A DNA stretch of 64,000 bases from WHUA01 sp963711215 (lineage in GTDB: Bacteria > Pseudomonadota > Alphaproteobacteria > UBA8366). Both the position numbers and the translations under genes were made by a program. The stretch spans positions 310,001 to 374,000 of the forward strand of contig CAVQDH010000005.1 in NCBI GenBank assembly GCA_963711215.1. Reading direction: 5' to 3'. Under the pieces are notes generated by a model, which was not told the origin of the DNA, did not search any database, and saw only the letters and a program-made list of their open reading frames with translations. Below are positions 11,126-21,112 of the stretch, piece by piece; within the stretch, counting starts at the first letter, position 1, and each line of letters begins with the position of its first letter.

Positions 11126-12955
11126 ATGAGCATGTTCGAATTGAAAGGTTCCTTTATTGAGAACCTTCCAAAGGTATACACGATATATACCGGCGGGTTC
11201 ATTCTCTTCATTCTGTTGATGGCGGTACTCGAGAAATTTGGCCTGAGTGCCGATACCATCGGCCTTTGCTTCGTCGGGTTCACAATTGTCATCTACGCGG
11301 TCATCGGCTGGCTATCACGGACGATGCAGGTCGACGCCTACTACGTCGCCGGACGGCAGGTGCCTGCCGTGTTCAACGGCATGGCGACCGCAGCCGACTG
11401 GATGTCGGGCGCGTCCTTCGTCGCCATGGCGGGCGGCATTTACGCCGGTGGCCATGCTTATCTGGCCTTTGTCGTCGGCTGGACCGGTGGCTATGTCCTC
11501 GTCGCCGTACTCATGGCGCCGTATCTCCGCAAGTTCGGCTGCTATACCGTGCCGGACTTCATCGGCACGCGTTATGGCGGCAATCTCGCGCGGTTCCTGG
11601 CCGTTCTCGTTCTCGTCGTCGCCTCGTTTACCTACGTGACCGCACAGATCAACGCGACCGGCACGATCGCGGCCCGCACAATGCAGGTTCCGTTCGGAAT
11701 CGGCATCTGGTTCGGCCTCATCGGCATCCTGCTCTGCTCGATGCTGGGCGGCATGCGCGCCGTCACCTGGACTCAGGTATCGCAATACATCGTGCTGATC
11801 ATCGCCTACCTGGTCCCCGTGATCTGGATGTCCAACAAGCAGGGCTTCGGCGTCATCCCCGAATTCGTCTACGGGGACGCCGTGGCCAAGATCGCCAACC
11901 TCGAAGTGCTGCATAAGGTCGGCGAGCTGCTGCCGTTGCAGAAAGTTGCAGGCATGAGCGCGCTGACGGTCAAACATTCGTTCGTGGCCGACTCCGCCCT
12001 CAAATCCTGGCAGTTCGTCTCGCTGGTTGCCTGCATGATGCTGGGCACGGCATCCCTGCCGCACATCTTGATGCGTTACTTCACGACCCCATCGGTCAAG
12101 GCGGCGCGCACCTCGGTGGCGTGGTCGCTGTTCTTCATCTTCCTGCTCTACTTCACGGCGCCGGCACTCGCGACATTCACCAAGCTGCAAGTGCTGGATC
12201 CGAGCCTCTCGACCAGCATCATCGGCAAGCCGATTGCCCACGTGATGTCGCTGGAATGGTACCAGAAATGGCACAACGTCAACTTCGTCAAGATCATCGA
12301 CTTCAACAAGGACGGTATCCTGCAGGTCAACGAGTTCTTCATGCGTCCGGATATCGTCGTGCTGGCAACGCCCGAAATCGCCGGCTTGCCTTATGTCATC
12401 TCCGGCCTGGTCGCGGCCGGCGGCATGGCCGCGGCAATGTCGACGGCGGACGGCCTTCTGCTGGCCATCGCCAATGCGCTGTCGCATGATCTCTATTACA
12501 AGATGATCGACCCGAAGGCGGAGACGGCGCGTCGCCTGATCGTTGCCCGCGTCCTGCTCCTTGCCATCGGCATCGCAGGGGCCGGCGTTGCGAGCTTGAG
12601 ATTGACCGGGATTCTCGGTGCCGTGGCCTGGGCATTCGACTTCGCCTGCTCGGGGCTATTCTTCCCGCTCGTATTCGGCGTTTGGTGGAAACGGGCCAAT
12701 CGGCCTGGGGCCATTGCCGGTATGGCGGTGGGATTTGGCGTCGGGTCCTGGTACCTCTACATGGTCGAATTCGCCGGAATGACACCATGGCTCGGTATCG
12801 ATCACCTGCGCTTCGGTATCGTCGGCATGGCGGCAAGCCTGGTCGCCATGGTGGTAGTGACACTCCTGACACCGCCGCCGGACGCGGAAACGCAGGCCAT
12901 GGTCGACGAGATCCGCATACCGAAAGGACAAACCTACCTTTCGGCGACACACTGA
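11126..12955 (+). CDS. Sodium:solute symporter (acetate/ActP-like, VC_2705 subfamily)
   Basis: A 609-residue transporter of the SSS family with about 13 hydrophobic helices, predicted to import a small carboxylate such as acetate with sodium. Family features include AYYVAGRQVPAVFNGMATAADWMSGASF near residues 70-98 and the sodium-site segment GLPYVISGLVAAGGMAAAMSTADGLLL near 420-446. Between helices there is a hydrophilic insert with a complete EF-hand-like loop, Asp392, Asn394, Asp396, Gly397 and Glu403. The DUF4212 gene precedes it and a terminator follows. The exact substrate cannot be read from sequence. Confidence 0.9.
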   Translation: MSMFELKGSFIENLPKVYTIYTGGFILFILLMAVLEKFGLSADTIGLCFVGFTIVIYAVIGWLSRTMQVDAYYVAGRQVPAVFNGMATAADWMSGASFVAMAGGIYAGGHAYLAFVVGWTGGYVLVAVLMAPYLRKFGCYTVPDFIGTRYGGNLARFLAVLVLVVASFTYVTAQINATGTIAARTMQVPFGIGIWFGLIGILLCSMLGGMRAVTWTQVSQYIVLIIAYLVPVIWMSNKQGFGVIPEFVYGDAVAKIANLEVLHKVGELLPLQKVAGMSALTVKHSFVADSALKSWQFVSLVACMMLGTASLPHILMRYFTTPSVKAARTSVAWSLFFIFLLYFTAPALATFTKLQVLDPSLSTSIIGKPIAHVMSLEWYQKWHNVNFVKIIDFNKDGILQVNEFFMRPDIVVLATPEIAGLPYVISGLVAAGGMAAAMSTADGLLLAIANALSHDLYYKMIDPKAETARRLIVARVLLLAIGIAGAGVASLRLTGILGAVAWAFDFACSGLFFPLVFGVWWKRANRPGAIAGMAVGFGVGSWYLYMVEFAGMTPWLGIDHLRFGIVGMAASLVAMVVVTLLTPPPDAETQAMVDEIRIPKGQTYLSATH

Positions 12956-12974
12956 CCTAATCTGCCAGATCGAG

Positions 12975-13009
12975 CCGGGGCGAGGACCACTTCGCCCCGG
13001 TTCTTTCTT
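12975..13009 (+). terminator. Rho-independent terminator after the symporter gene
   Basis: Nine-base GC-rich arms CCGGGGCGA (12975-12983) and TCGCCCCGG (12992-13000) are followed directly by TTCTTTCTT. It lies 19 bases after the symporter stop codon and separates the transporter pair from the YggT-like gene. Confidence 0.85.
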
Positions 13010-13050
13010 GTTACAATCCAGACCGGAATTCGTAAGGCGTCGGCGAAAGC

Positions 13051-13408
13051 ATGTATCAGGCATTTCCCCTTTGGGTCATCGTCATCGATTACATCCTCGG
13101 CATGATCATGTGGACGCTGATCGGCCGTTTCGCGATGGGCATCTTTCTGCGCGAAACCAGCAACTTCTTCTTCATGCGCTTCTTCGTGCGCGTGACGGAC
13201 CCGCTGATCAAGCTGTTCGCGCCGATCACGCCCGGCTTTCTGATCCCGCAGGTCGTGCCGCTCTACGTGGCATGGTTCTTCTTTATGATCCGCTTCTATC
13301 GTGATGCCGTGGCTGCTCGGATATACGGTCATGGGGATGCTCTCTTTCCCGCTGGAAGGCGAGATTGGTCAAGGTATCGCCCACATTCTCGGGCGGTTCG
13401 CGAAATAA
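13051..13408 (+). CDS. YggT-like small membrane protein, frame broken near its 3' end
   Basis: A predicted membrane protein of about 118 residues after repair. The first part has two hydrophobic helices and the segment RVTDPLIKLFAPITPGFLIP, resembling YggT-family proteins. Read literally, the frame becomes basic and non-hydrophobic after RFY near 13300 and runs to 13416. Skipping one base there restores a natural third hydrophobic stretch and a plausible C-terminus, VMPWLLGYTVMGML and EGEIGQGIAHILGRFAK, ending at the TAA at 13406. The gene is therefore annotated across a one-base insertion. The function of YggT proteins is not well defined. The family call is moderate. Confidence 0.6.
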
Positions 13409-13424
13409 GCGCATAGGTTCCCGC

Positions 13425-15531
13425 ATGCCGGGGTCAGCAACAATTCCCTCGCACACGCCCCTCGCCGCGCTGCCGGCGATCGTGCTCGACCTGGAAACTA
13501 CCGGCCTCGACGTCAAGCGCGACCGCATGGTGCAGGCCGCCGCGATCGCGATGCTCGGGTCACAGATCCTGGACGCGCCCAGGATCGATCAGATCATCGA
13601 TCCGGGCATGCCGGTTCCCGAGGCTTCGTCCCGCATCCACGGCCTGACCGACGCGGACGTCGCGGGCGCGCCCCGCTTCACCGATTTCGCGGAGAGCCCT
13701 GCGGGAAATCCTCGCGGGACGCGTCGTGGTCGGCCACCATGTGGCCTTCGATCTCGCCGTCCTGCGCAACGAGGCGGCACGGACGGGCATTGCCTGGGTC
13801 GACCCGCCCATGCTCGACATTGCCATGCTTGTCGGCGCGCTCGCGCCGGCGCTTCCCGATCTCGGGCTCGAGACCGTGGCAAAGCATCTCGGCGTCACGA
13901 TCACGGGCCGGCACAGCGCATTCGGCGATAGCATGGCCGCGGCCGAAGTGTTCGCGCGCCTGATCCCGCTGATGCGCGAGAAAGATATCCGCACCCTGGG
14001 CGAGGCCCAGTCCCTTGCCGCGCGCCGCGATGACTTGCTCCGCCGGCAAGTGGAGCAAGGCTGGTATGCGCCGCCGAACAGGGCGCCCGAGCCGGAGCAA
14101 CCCTCCTTCCGGATCGACAGCTATGTATTCCAGCGCCGCTTGCGGGAGCTGATGAGCGCCCCCGCCGTCTTCGTCAAATCCGAGATGACCCTCCGCGAAG
14201 CCGCCGTGACCATGGCCGACCGTCGCATCGGGGCGCTGCTCGTCGGCGACAGCACGCTGCCGCCCCGAGGCATCATTACCGAGCGTGACCTGCTGCGGGC
14301 GACCGCCAAGCCTTCCATCGACCTCGATCGGGAAAAGGTAGGCGCCACGATGTCTGCGCCGGTCGCAAGCATGGGGCCGGCCGAGTTGCTCTATCGCGCG
14401 CTGGCGCGCATGGACCGCCTTGGCGTTCGCCACCTTTGCGTCGTCGACGACCAAGGAATTGCGCTCGGCATGGTGTCGCAGCGGGATCTGCTGCAGCACC
14501 GAGCCCGCGGCGTAACGGTCATCGACGATGCACTGGCCGTAGCCGACAGCGTGCAGCTGCTCGCCGCCGCCTACGGACAGGTCCCGCAGGTGGCCGCGCA
14601 ACTGTCGACGGAAGGGCTCGGCGGCGTCGAGGTCGCGCGGGTCGTATCCGCAGAATTGCGTGCCTTGTCGGCGCGTTCGGTGTCCTTGGCCTTGGACCGT
14701 CTCAAGCAGGAAGGACACGGCGATCCCCCGGCGCCTTGGTGCTTCTTCCTTCTCGGCTCGGCCGGCCGCGGCGAAAGCCTGCTCGGCGCGGATCAGGACA
14801 ACGGGCTGATCCATTGGGGCAACGACACGGACGATGCCTGGTTCGCCGAGCTCGGCGCTTATGTCCGCGACTATCTCGACGAGGCCGGTATCGCGCGCTG
14901 CAAAGGTGGGGTGATGGCCGCCAATCCGGCATGGCGAGGAACGAACGAATCCTGGCGCGCGCGCATTTCGGCCTGGCTGCGGCGCGCACGGCCGGAGGAT
15001 CTGCTCAACGTCGACATCTTTTTTGACCTTATCCCGGTCGCGGGCGATCCAGCTATGGGACGGGCGCTGCATGCCGATGCGATCGAGGTCGCCGCGCAAC
15101 ATCCGACATTCCTCGCGCTCTTAGCGGAGTCGGTCCAGTCCTATACGCCACGGTTCGGCCTTTTCGGTCAGCCGTTGGCCGAAGACGGCCGGGTCGACCT
15201 CAAGCGCAACGGCCTGCTGCCGCTGGTCAGTTTCGCTCGCGCTTTGGCATTACGCATCGGTTCGAGCGTCCGGCCGACGCCTGAGCGCATCCGGGACGTG
15301 CTGGGCGCCGGCCGGCTCGGTGAGCACGATGCCACGATGCTGATCGAAACCCATTCGGTCTTGATGGATCACGTGCTGCGCCAGCAGCTGATCGACTTAA
15401 ATGAAGGCGTCGCGCCATCAAATCGCGTCGCCCTCGCCAACCTTTCACGCGACCAGCGGAGCGATCTTCGCAGCCGGCTGCATTCTCTCGATTCCGTCGT
15501 CCGCGAGATCCGCAGCCTCATGGCCCGCTAA
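13425..15531 (+). CDS. DEDDh exonuclease - CBS pair - DUF294 nucleotidyltransferase fusion, frame broken near 13695
   Basis: After repair this is one protein of about 701 residues. Residues 1-185 are a DnaQ-like 3'-5' exonuclease: LDLETTGL supplies Asp and Glu, GHHVAFDLAVL a further Asp, and HSAFGDS the catalytic His and Asp. The middle holds two CBS motifs that may bind adenine nucleotides. The C-terminal half is a DUF294-type nucleotidyltransferase-like domain (GSAGRGESLLGADQDNGL) plus its helical partner domain, related to GlnD. The frame breaks at about 13695, where one extra base separates TDFAE from ALREILAGRVVVGHH. In many bacteria the exonuclease and CBS-DUF294 protein are separate genes beside DUF4212/symporter genes; here they are fused. 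A signalling role linked to the transporter is inferred. Confidence 0.8.
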
Positions 15532-15616
15532 GGGACGCTTTTCTCGACAGATGACGTCCGTCCCGTATCTGGGCTAAAACCAGTGCGGACCGTCTGAGTG
15601 ACAATGGGAATATCCA

Positions 15617-15868
15617 ATGCCGAAAATTACCGGCTCCACCATTATCAAGCTTGCGATTGCGTGCCTCGTCGTCGGCTTCGCCTTGGCGACTCTCCATCTC
15701 AACCCGAAAGACGTCCTTACGCAGCTCATCCATTGGGCGAAATCCATAGCCGAATGGAGTGTCGGCGCCTTCGGCCAGGCCTTCAGCTATATCCTGCTCG
15801 GCGCGGTGATCGTTCTGCCGATCTGGCTGGTGTTCTATCTATTGCGCGCGGCCCGCGGCCGAAAATAA
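15617..15868 (+). CDS. Small two-helix membrane protein (DUF6460-like)
   Basis: An 83-residue protein with two hydrophobic helices (about residues 8-28 and 52-76) separated by an amphipathic stretch, and a basic end RAARGRK. The pattern of a short glycine/valine-rich first helix, a LNPKDVL loop and a second helix followed by positive charges resembles DUF6460 proteins of alphaproteobacteria. No catalytic residues are seen. It lies downstream of the exonuclease fusion and converges with the PBP1 gene. Function unknown. Confidence 0.6.
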   Translation: MPKITGSTIIKLAIACLVVGFALATLHLNPKDVLTQLIHWAKSIAEWSVGAFGQAFSYILLGAVIVLPIWLVFYLLRAARGRK

Positions 15869-15917
15869 CTCCAAGCGCCTCAACCGGCGAAGAGAGGGCG
15901 GTAATGCCGGCCCGCTT

Positions 15918-17916
15918 CTATTCCACGTCCGGAGGCTGACGACCTGGAGACGGCGCAGGCTGCGCGCCGCCGCCGTGGCGGTGCATCCAGTCTTCGATCT
16001 GGAGCGTGAGATGCCGCTGCTGGCTTTCTGCCTTCGTCGGACGGACGGGCGGCTGACTGCCCGGTCAAGGCGCGGAACCATGATGCGACGCGTTGCAGGA
16101 TTTCGCCCGCCGCGATCAATTCGCCGCCGTCGGTGTCGTGCAGCGGCCGGATGGGCATATCGCGCGATGCGGCCACCATGAATTGATGCCATATCCGCGC
16201 CGGCATGCTCCCGCCGCCGACGTTGCGCATGGGCGCGTTGTCGTCGTTGCCGAGCCATACTCCCGCCACCAGATCTGCGGTGTAGCCGATGAACCAGGCG
16301 TCCCGGTAATCCTGCGTCGTGCCGGTTTTGCCGGCGGCGGGCCTAGTACCGAGGCGCGCCGCCTTGCCGGTGCCGTCATCGATGACGTCGGACAGCATCT
16401 CGTCCATCTGCGCGACATTCCGCGTGGCGACAATTCGGTTGTCCGGCCACGGTTGCCGCCGATAGACGACGCGGCCGCTGCGGGTCCGGATCTCCGTCAC
16501 GCCAAAGGGCGCGCCGCTGCGGCCCGCATTGGCGAGCGGCAGATACGCGCCGGTGAGCTCGAGCAGGCTGACCTCGGACGTCCCGAGCGCAAGTGACGGG
16601 TTGTTCGTCAGAGGGCTCGTGATACCCAGGCGGCGGGCCACTTCCCGCACCTTGTCGCGGCCGACGCGCTCGGAAAGCTTCACGGCAACGGTGTTGATCG
16701 ACGCCGCAAGCGCTTGCTTCAGCGTGACCTCTCCCTTGTAACGGCCGCTGATATTGCGCGGCTGCCACCCATCCACGACGACCGGCGAATCGTCGATCCG
16801 GGTTTGCGGCGTCAACCCGTTCTCGAGCGCGGCAAGATAGACGAATGGCTTGAACGCGGAGCCCGGCTGCCGCTGCGCCTGTACCGCGCGGTTGAACTGG
16901 CTTTCCTCGTAGGACCGGCCGCCGACCATCGCCTTGACCGCGCCGAAGCGATCCATGGCGACCAGCGCGGCTTGGCTCGCGCGCCGCGACTTGCCGTCCC
17001 GGCGCAGCACGTTTTGCACGGCCGCTTCGGCGGCCCGCTGCATGGCCGGGTCGAGGGTCGTGAAGACGATCAGGTCGTCCTTGGTGTGGCTCGCCCATTC
17101 GGGCAGCAGATCGTGCACCCAGTCGACGAAATAGCGGGCCTGCTGCGGCCCTTCCGGGGATTTGACCGGGGTCGCCGGTGACCGTTCCGCGGCGGCGGCC
17201 TGCTGTTTCGAGATGTAGCCCGCATCGACCATGTTCTGCAGGACCTGCGCCGCCCGCGCGCGGGACAAGGCAAGATCGTTGGTCGGGGCGTAACGGGTCG
17301 GCGCCTTCAAGAGACCGGCAAGCATCGCCGCCTGTGCCAGCGAGATATCGCGTGCCGATTTGCCGAAATACCGCCGTGCCGCCGCCTCGACCCCGAACGT
17401 GCCGTCGCCGAGATAGACCCGATTGAGATAGGCGGCCAGTATCTCGTCCTTGTTCAGCCGCGCCTCCAGCCATATCGCGAGCATGAGCTCGCGCAGCTTG
17501 CGGATGAAGGTTCGCTCCGGCGACAGATAGAGGTTCTTCGCGAGCTGCTGGGTGATCGTGCTGCCGCCCTGCACGATGTGCCCTGCTTTCAGATTGGCCA
17601 CGATGGCGCGGGCGAAGCCGATCACATCAATGCCGAAATGCTGATAGAACCGCCGGTCCTCCGTCGCGATGACCGCCTCTGGAAGCTGCGGCGGCAGATC
17701 GCGCAAGGCGACGAAGACGCCGTTGAACGCGCCGCGCTGTTCGAGGATCGATCCATCGGCGGCGACGACGGTGATGCCCGGGCTCTTGCGCATGGAGCGC
17801 AGGTCGGACAGATCGGGCAGCGCGGGCGCAAGGATCAGGAACAGCCCTGCCCAAATGATGCCAAGCGCCACGACGCCGTAAATCAGCGCCTGCTTGAGTC
17901 GCGCAACCCAGATCAT
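15918..17916 (-). CDS. Class A penicillin-binding protein (PBP1 type), frame slips near the C-terminus
   Basis: A bifunctional peptidoglycan synthase anchored by one N-terminal helix. The glycosyltransferase domain has EDRRFYQHFGID and QGGSTITQQLAKNLYL. The transpeptidase domain has the nucleophile motif SAFKPF, then SIN and KTGTTQD. Read literally it has 678 residues ending at 15880 with a very Arg/Ala-rich tail. A single extra base near 16040-16055 would give a more natural ending, VRPTKAESQQRHLTLQIEDW and a Pro-rich tail, stopping at 15918 (about 665 residues). The catalytic parts are unaffected by this choice. It is transcribed alone, convergent with the DUF6460-like gene. Confidence 0.9.
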
Positions 17917-18035
17917 TCCCGACGCCGCGTCATTCGACCGCGCTCACGATCTGCGCACAGGATAGACCCATGCATGCGCCGACGGGTATGAGCCCCGCTG
18001 AAATATCGGAAGCGAGAAGATTTCTTCCGGCCTTG

Positions 18036-18542
18036 TCAGTAGTCAAGGCGCGTGTTGCTCGGCGCAAGCCGGTCCCGCCCGACCGGATCCGGCACCAAGT
18101 TGAGATTGCCGTGCTGGTGGAAGGGGACCGTTCGGGATCCAAGTTTCCGGACGATCGCCGTTCCCTTGATGCTGTAGGTGACAGCGCCGACCTGAACCGC
18201 ATTCAAGATCTGGCGAATCAGATCGAAAGAATTCGCGGTCGTCTCGACCGACACGACGGCCGTCGCCAGGCGCGGAATCGTGACCCGCTGATTGGAAAGC
18301 CCGGTCGCGAAATAGTCGCCGTTCACGTCCATCTCGAACGAGACGCCGTCGAGCGGTATGTCGAAATCGTTGGGATTGCTGAGCCGCAGATCGACGATGA
18401 AACGCTGCTCGAAGACGCCGGACGACGCTGGCGTGATGTTGACGAGATTGACTTTCAACGGAACGGCGTCGTCGACCGTAGCGCATCCCACGGCGGCCAT
18501 CGACAGGCAAATGGCGAAAAGCACGGTTCCGACGATCTTCAC
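18036..18542 (-). CDS. LEA type 2-like lipoprotein
   Basis: A 168-residue predicted lipoprotein. The signal peptide ends in a lipobox AAVGC around residue 18, and the mature part is a beta-rich domain with FIVDLRLSNPNDFDIPLDGVSF, typical of the water-stress/LEA14 immunoglobulin-like fold. Such proteins are periplasmic, membrane-tethered and of undefined role. The GTG start at 18542 is selected because AGGGA lies 8 bases upstream and it begins directly at the signal peptide; the frame extends further upstream, but that part is polar and Arg-rich. It follows no obvious operon partner. Confidence 0.8.
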   Translation of the reverse strand: MKIVGTVLFAICLSMAAVGCATVDDAVPLKVNLVNITPASSGVFEQRFIVDLRLSNPNDFDIPLDGVSFEMDVNGDYFATGLSNQRVTIPRLATAVVSVETTANSFDLIRQILNAVQVGAVTYSIKGTAIVRKLGSRTVPFHQHGNLNLVPDPVGRDRLAPSNTRLDY

Positions 18543-18744
18543 GGCGATATCCCTATGGCCCCTAAGCGTGGCTCGCACAATTTCCCCTACCGCCCACGAC
18601 CGCAAAGAACGCTTGCCGGCCCGGTGCCTTCCTGATCGACGGACGTTAATCCGCAAACGGTATCCGGGCAAGGCGGCCACGGCACCGGACACGCGCCGAT
18701 GAGCCGATATCCGGACTTATTGGGCTCGATGATGGCGGTCATCT

Positions 18745-19470
18745 CTAACCGCGCCGGCGCCCCACGGTTTCGCCCGGCCGGTGCCAGCCGGCGGCGCGCG
18801 CGGTTTCGACGCTGCAGAATGCCTTTTCGTCCTTCGTCGGATCGATCGTGATCTTCTTATAGCCCTTGTCCGTGGGCACGTAGAAGAGCTTCCGCCCCCT
18901 TGCATCGATAACGCCCTTGATCGGGCAGGTCGCCTGCCGGGCCTCGGCCGCACCGGGCAGGCGCTGACCGGCCCGCCACGCCGATGGCGCCAGGAACGAC
19001 ATGTGCCACAATCCCAGCTTTCCGTCCCGGGCCTTCCGTTCCGCGTCGTGGTAGGCGGCGCCGCTGCCGGGAGCCGCGACCGCATAACCCGCGCTCAGCA
19101 GCACCTGCGCCAAATCCATGCGCCCGGCGCGGCAAACATAGTGCTTGCGGTCCGCGGCGGCCGGCGCACAGGCCAACGGCGTATCGAGTTTCAACAGCTT
19201 ACCCAGCTCAAACGCGGCGGTAATGCCGCACTGGTCCCATTTTTCATCATGATGACAAAGTTGACCTAATTCGGGAGCATCTATCCCGTAAAGCGGGAAA
19301 ATTCGGCCCCCGATCTGCAGGGTATTGCCGTCGACGACGGAAACGCCGCGAAGACGTGTCGTCGCGGCGGCCGTGGGCGATGGAGACGCTACATAAAGAA
19401 GGCCTGCGAGAACCAGCAGCCCCGCGCCGGCCACGGCGCAGAAACGAACGTTCAGGATCTTCCCATACAC
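18745..19470 (-). CDS. Secreted SNase-like (thermonuclease fold) protein
   Basis: A 241-residue exported protein: an N-terminal hydrophobic helix (residues 10-32), then a staphylococcal-nuclease-like domain (about 38-150), then an extra C-terminal region containing two Cys residues. The domain signature is LYGIDAPELGQLC, preserving the equivalents of Asp40 and Glu43 of the staphylococcal enzyme. The position of the catalytic Arg35 is Pro (FPLYGIDAPE), so hydrolysis may be impaired or the protein may have another role. Cys pairs in the LCHHDEKWDQCG and LACAPAAADRKHYVCRAGR segments suggest periplasmic disulphides. Call good for fold, uncertain for activity. Confidence 0.75.
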   Translation of the reverse strand: MYGKILNVRFCAVAGAGLLVLAGLLYVASPSPTAAATTRLRGVSVVDGNTLQIGGRIFPLYGIDAPELGQLCHHDEKWDQCGITAAFELGKLLKLDTPLACAPAAADRKHYVCRAGRMDLAQVLLSAGYAVAAPGSGAAYHDAERKARDGKLGLWHMSFLAPSAWRAGQRLPGAAEARQATCPIKGVIDARGRKLFYVPTDKGYKKITIDPTKDEKAFCSVETARAAGWHRPGETVGRRRG

Positions 19471-19638
19471 GGCCGATCACTCATGCATCGTCGCCGACGG
19501 CGCGACGGAAGCGCACAGCGCGCGAAAAGGCCGGACTTCTACGTCGACATTACGGCAATTTGGTGTCGATGATCGCTCGTCCGCCCATCCTCAGCCGGCG
19601 GCACCGGCCGATCAACCGCGAAATCGGCGATTGCCGTA

Positions 19639-20049
19639 TCAGTCCGCCGCTTTGGGCTTCGGACACCAGGTCGAGTTTGCGTATTGCTCGGTCACGATGT
19701 CGAAGACGACGCCGTTGGGGTCGCGGTACTTCTCCTCGGTCTCGGAATTCGGCCGGCCCGGCACCTTCATGTGGTATCGCCCGCCGTTCGCCTTGATCTT
19801 ATTCCGGGCCTCTTCCATGTCGTCGACGACGAAGCCCATATGATGCAGGCCGAAAAAATCCTTGCCGCGCTCGTCGCCGGCGGTCTCGTTCGTCGGGAAG
19901 CGCAAAATGGCGAGGCTTACGGTGCCGTCGCTCATGAGCACCCCGAAGTTGGACTTGTAGACCCGCTCCAAGCCGAAGGTCTTTTCATAGAAGGTCGCCG
20001 TCGCCTCCGGATCGGGAACGGTAACCGCAATATGCCGAAGCTTCGCCAT
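19639..20049 (-). CDS. VOC (glyoxalase/dioxygenase superfamily) protein
   Basis: A 136-residue vicinal-oxygen-chelate protein with two beta-alpha-beta modules. The first begins LRHIAVTVPDPEATATFYEKTFG, where the His is the usual first metal ligand; the second begins GLHHMGFVVDDMEEARNKI and ends YRDPNGVVFDIV. This is the layout of single-domain glyoxalase-like enzymes or dioxygenases, so a metal-dependent reaction is likely but the substrate is unknown. The ATG at 20049 is preferred over one at 20058 because GGGAGG is 9 bases upstream of the former and touches the latter. Confidence 0.85.
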   Translation of the reverse strand: MAKLRHIAVTVPDPEATATFYEKTFGLERVYKSNFGVLMSDGTVSLAILRFPTNETAGDERGKDFFGLHHMGFVVDDMEEARNKIKANGGRYHMKVPGRPNSETEEKYRDPNGVVFDIVTEQYANSTWCPKPKAAD

Positions 20050-20131
20050 CGTCGTCATCCTCCCAGAAGCCGTTGGTTGAATCGCGGACTGCCGCGATCT
20101 TAGCACAAAGGGCGAAGACGCGCCCATGCCG

Positions 20132-20962
20132 TCATCCGGGCTTGCGGCAGAGGATTTCCACCGGCCGGGTCCGGCCTTCTTCTATGTTGCGGGCGGAATT
20201 GCGGCCCTTTTCCCGTGCCGCGGCGCCCATGATGACATGAACGCCGAGCTTTGGCGGCCCTTCGCGCGCAATGCGCTCCCGCATCCGCTGGTGGGAGGCT
20301 ATGGCCGCCGCGCTCTTGTCGTCCGCCGAGATCACCTCGAATCCGGCCGCTTTGAGGCTGGCGAGCGTCTCTTCCTCGGTCACCAGGTAGCTGGCCGAGC
20401 CGTCATCGGACCATGGCGTCGGGTAGAGGGGATCGCCCCCCTTCCCCAACGTCAGCTCGGACAGCGCAAAATGCCCGCCCGGCCGGATGATGCGGAAAGC
20501 TTCGCCGTGGAAGCGCGCCTTGTCGGTGATATTCATCGAGACGTTCTGGGTATAGGCGGCGTCGAAGCTTTCCGCGTCGAAGGGCAGGTCCAGCGCGCTG
20601 CCCTGGCGAATCGTCACGCGCCCGCTCAGCCCGACGCATTCGGTCAGCCGCCGGGCGGCGTCGCAGAAGGCCTCGGTCAGGTCGATGCCTGTGACGCGGC
20701 AGCCGAAACGGTCGGCCATGTAGCGCGCCGGACCGCCAAGTCCGCAGCCGATATCGAGCAGATGGTCCCCGGGCGAAACCGGTAGCAGCTCCGCCAGCTC
20801 CGCCGTCGCTTCGACGCCGCGGCCATGAAAATGATCGATCGGCGTGAGGTCGCGCACCGTCAGGCGGGAGACGTCCTTCCCCGCCGCCGTCAGTGCGGCA
20901 ATGATATCGTCATAGAGGCTGTCCCGGCCGTAATGGGCGCGAACAGTCGCATCGTCAGTCAT
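20132..20962 (-). CDS. Class I SAM-dependent methyltransferase
   Basis: A 276-residue soluble methyltransferase with the SAM-binding loop LLDIGCGLGGPARYMA (about residues 67-82), the acidic GIDLTEAF motif II and the GGHFALSE strand. The overall form (AHYGRDSLYDDI start, NVSMNI segment after motif III) resembles the sarcosine/dimethylglycine and phosphoethanolamine N-methyltransferase group, suggesting a small amine or similar acceptor. This is a family-level inference. It is divergent from the cytochrome c gene, with 150 bases between them. Confidence 0.8.
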   Translation of the reverse strand: MTDDATVRAHYGRDSLYDDIIAALTAAGKDVSRLTVRDLTPIDHFHGRGVEATAELAELLPVSPGDHLLDIGCGLGGPARYMADRFGCRVTGIDLTEAFCDAARRLTECVGLSGRVTIRQGSALDLPFDAESFDAAYTQNVSMNITDKARFHGEAFRIIRPGGHFALSELTLGKGGDPLYPTPWSDDGSASYLVTEEETLASLKAAGFEVISADDKSAAAIASHQRMRERIAREGPPKLGVHVIMGAAAREKGRNSARNIEEGRTRPVEILCRKPG

Positions 20963-21112
20963 GTGCCGTCTCCAGGCTTATGGCGGCAACGTTGGCGACA
21001 CCGTAGCACGCAGGCGCCCGATGCCGACAACGGCTGGCGCGAAAAGGAATTTAATCCGGTACACGCGATACGGGCCCGGTGATAGTCTCGCCGCCGCCAA
21101 CAAACAGGGAGC

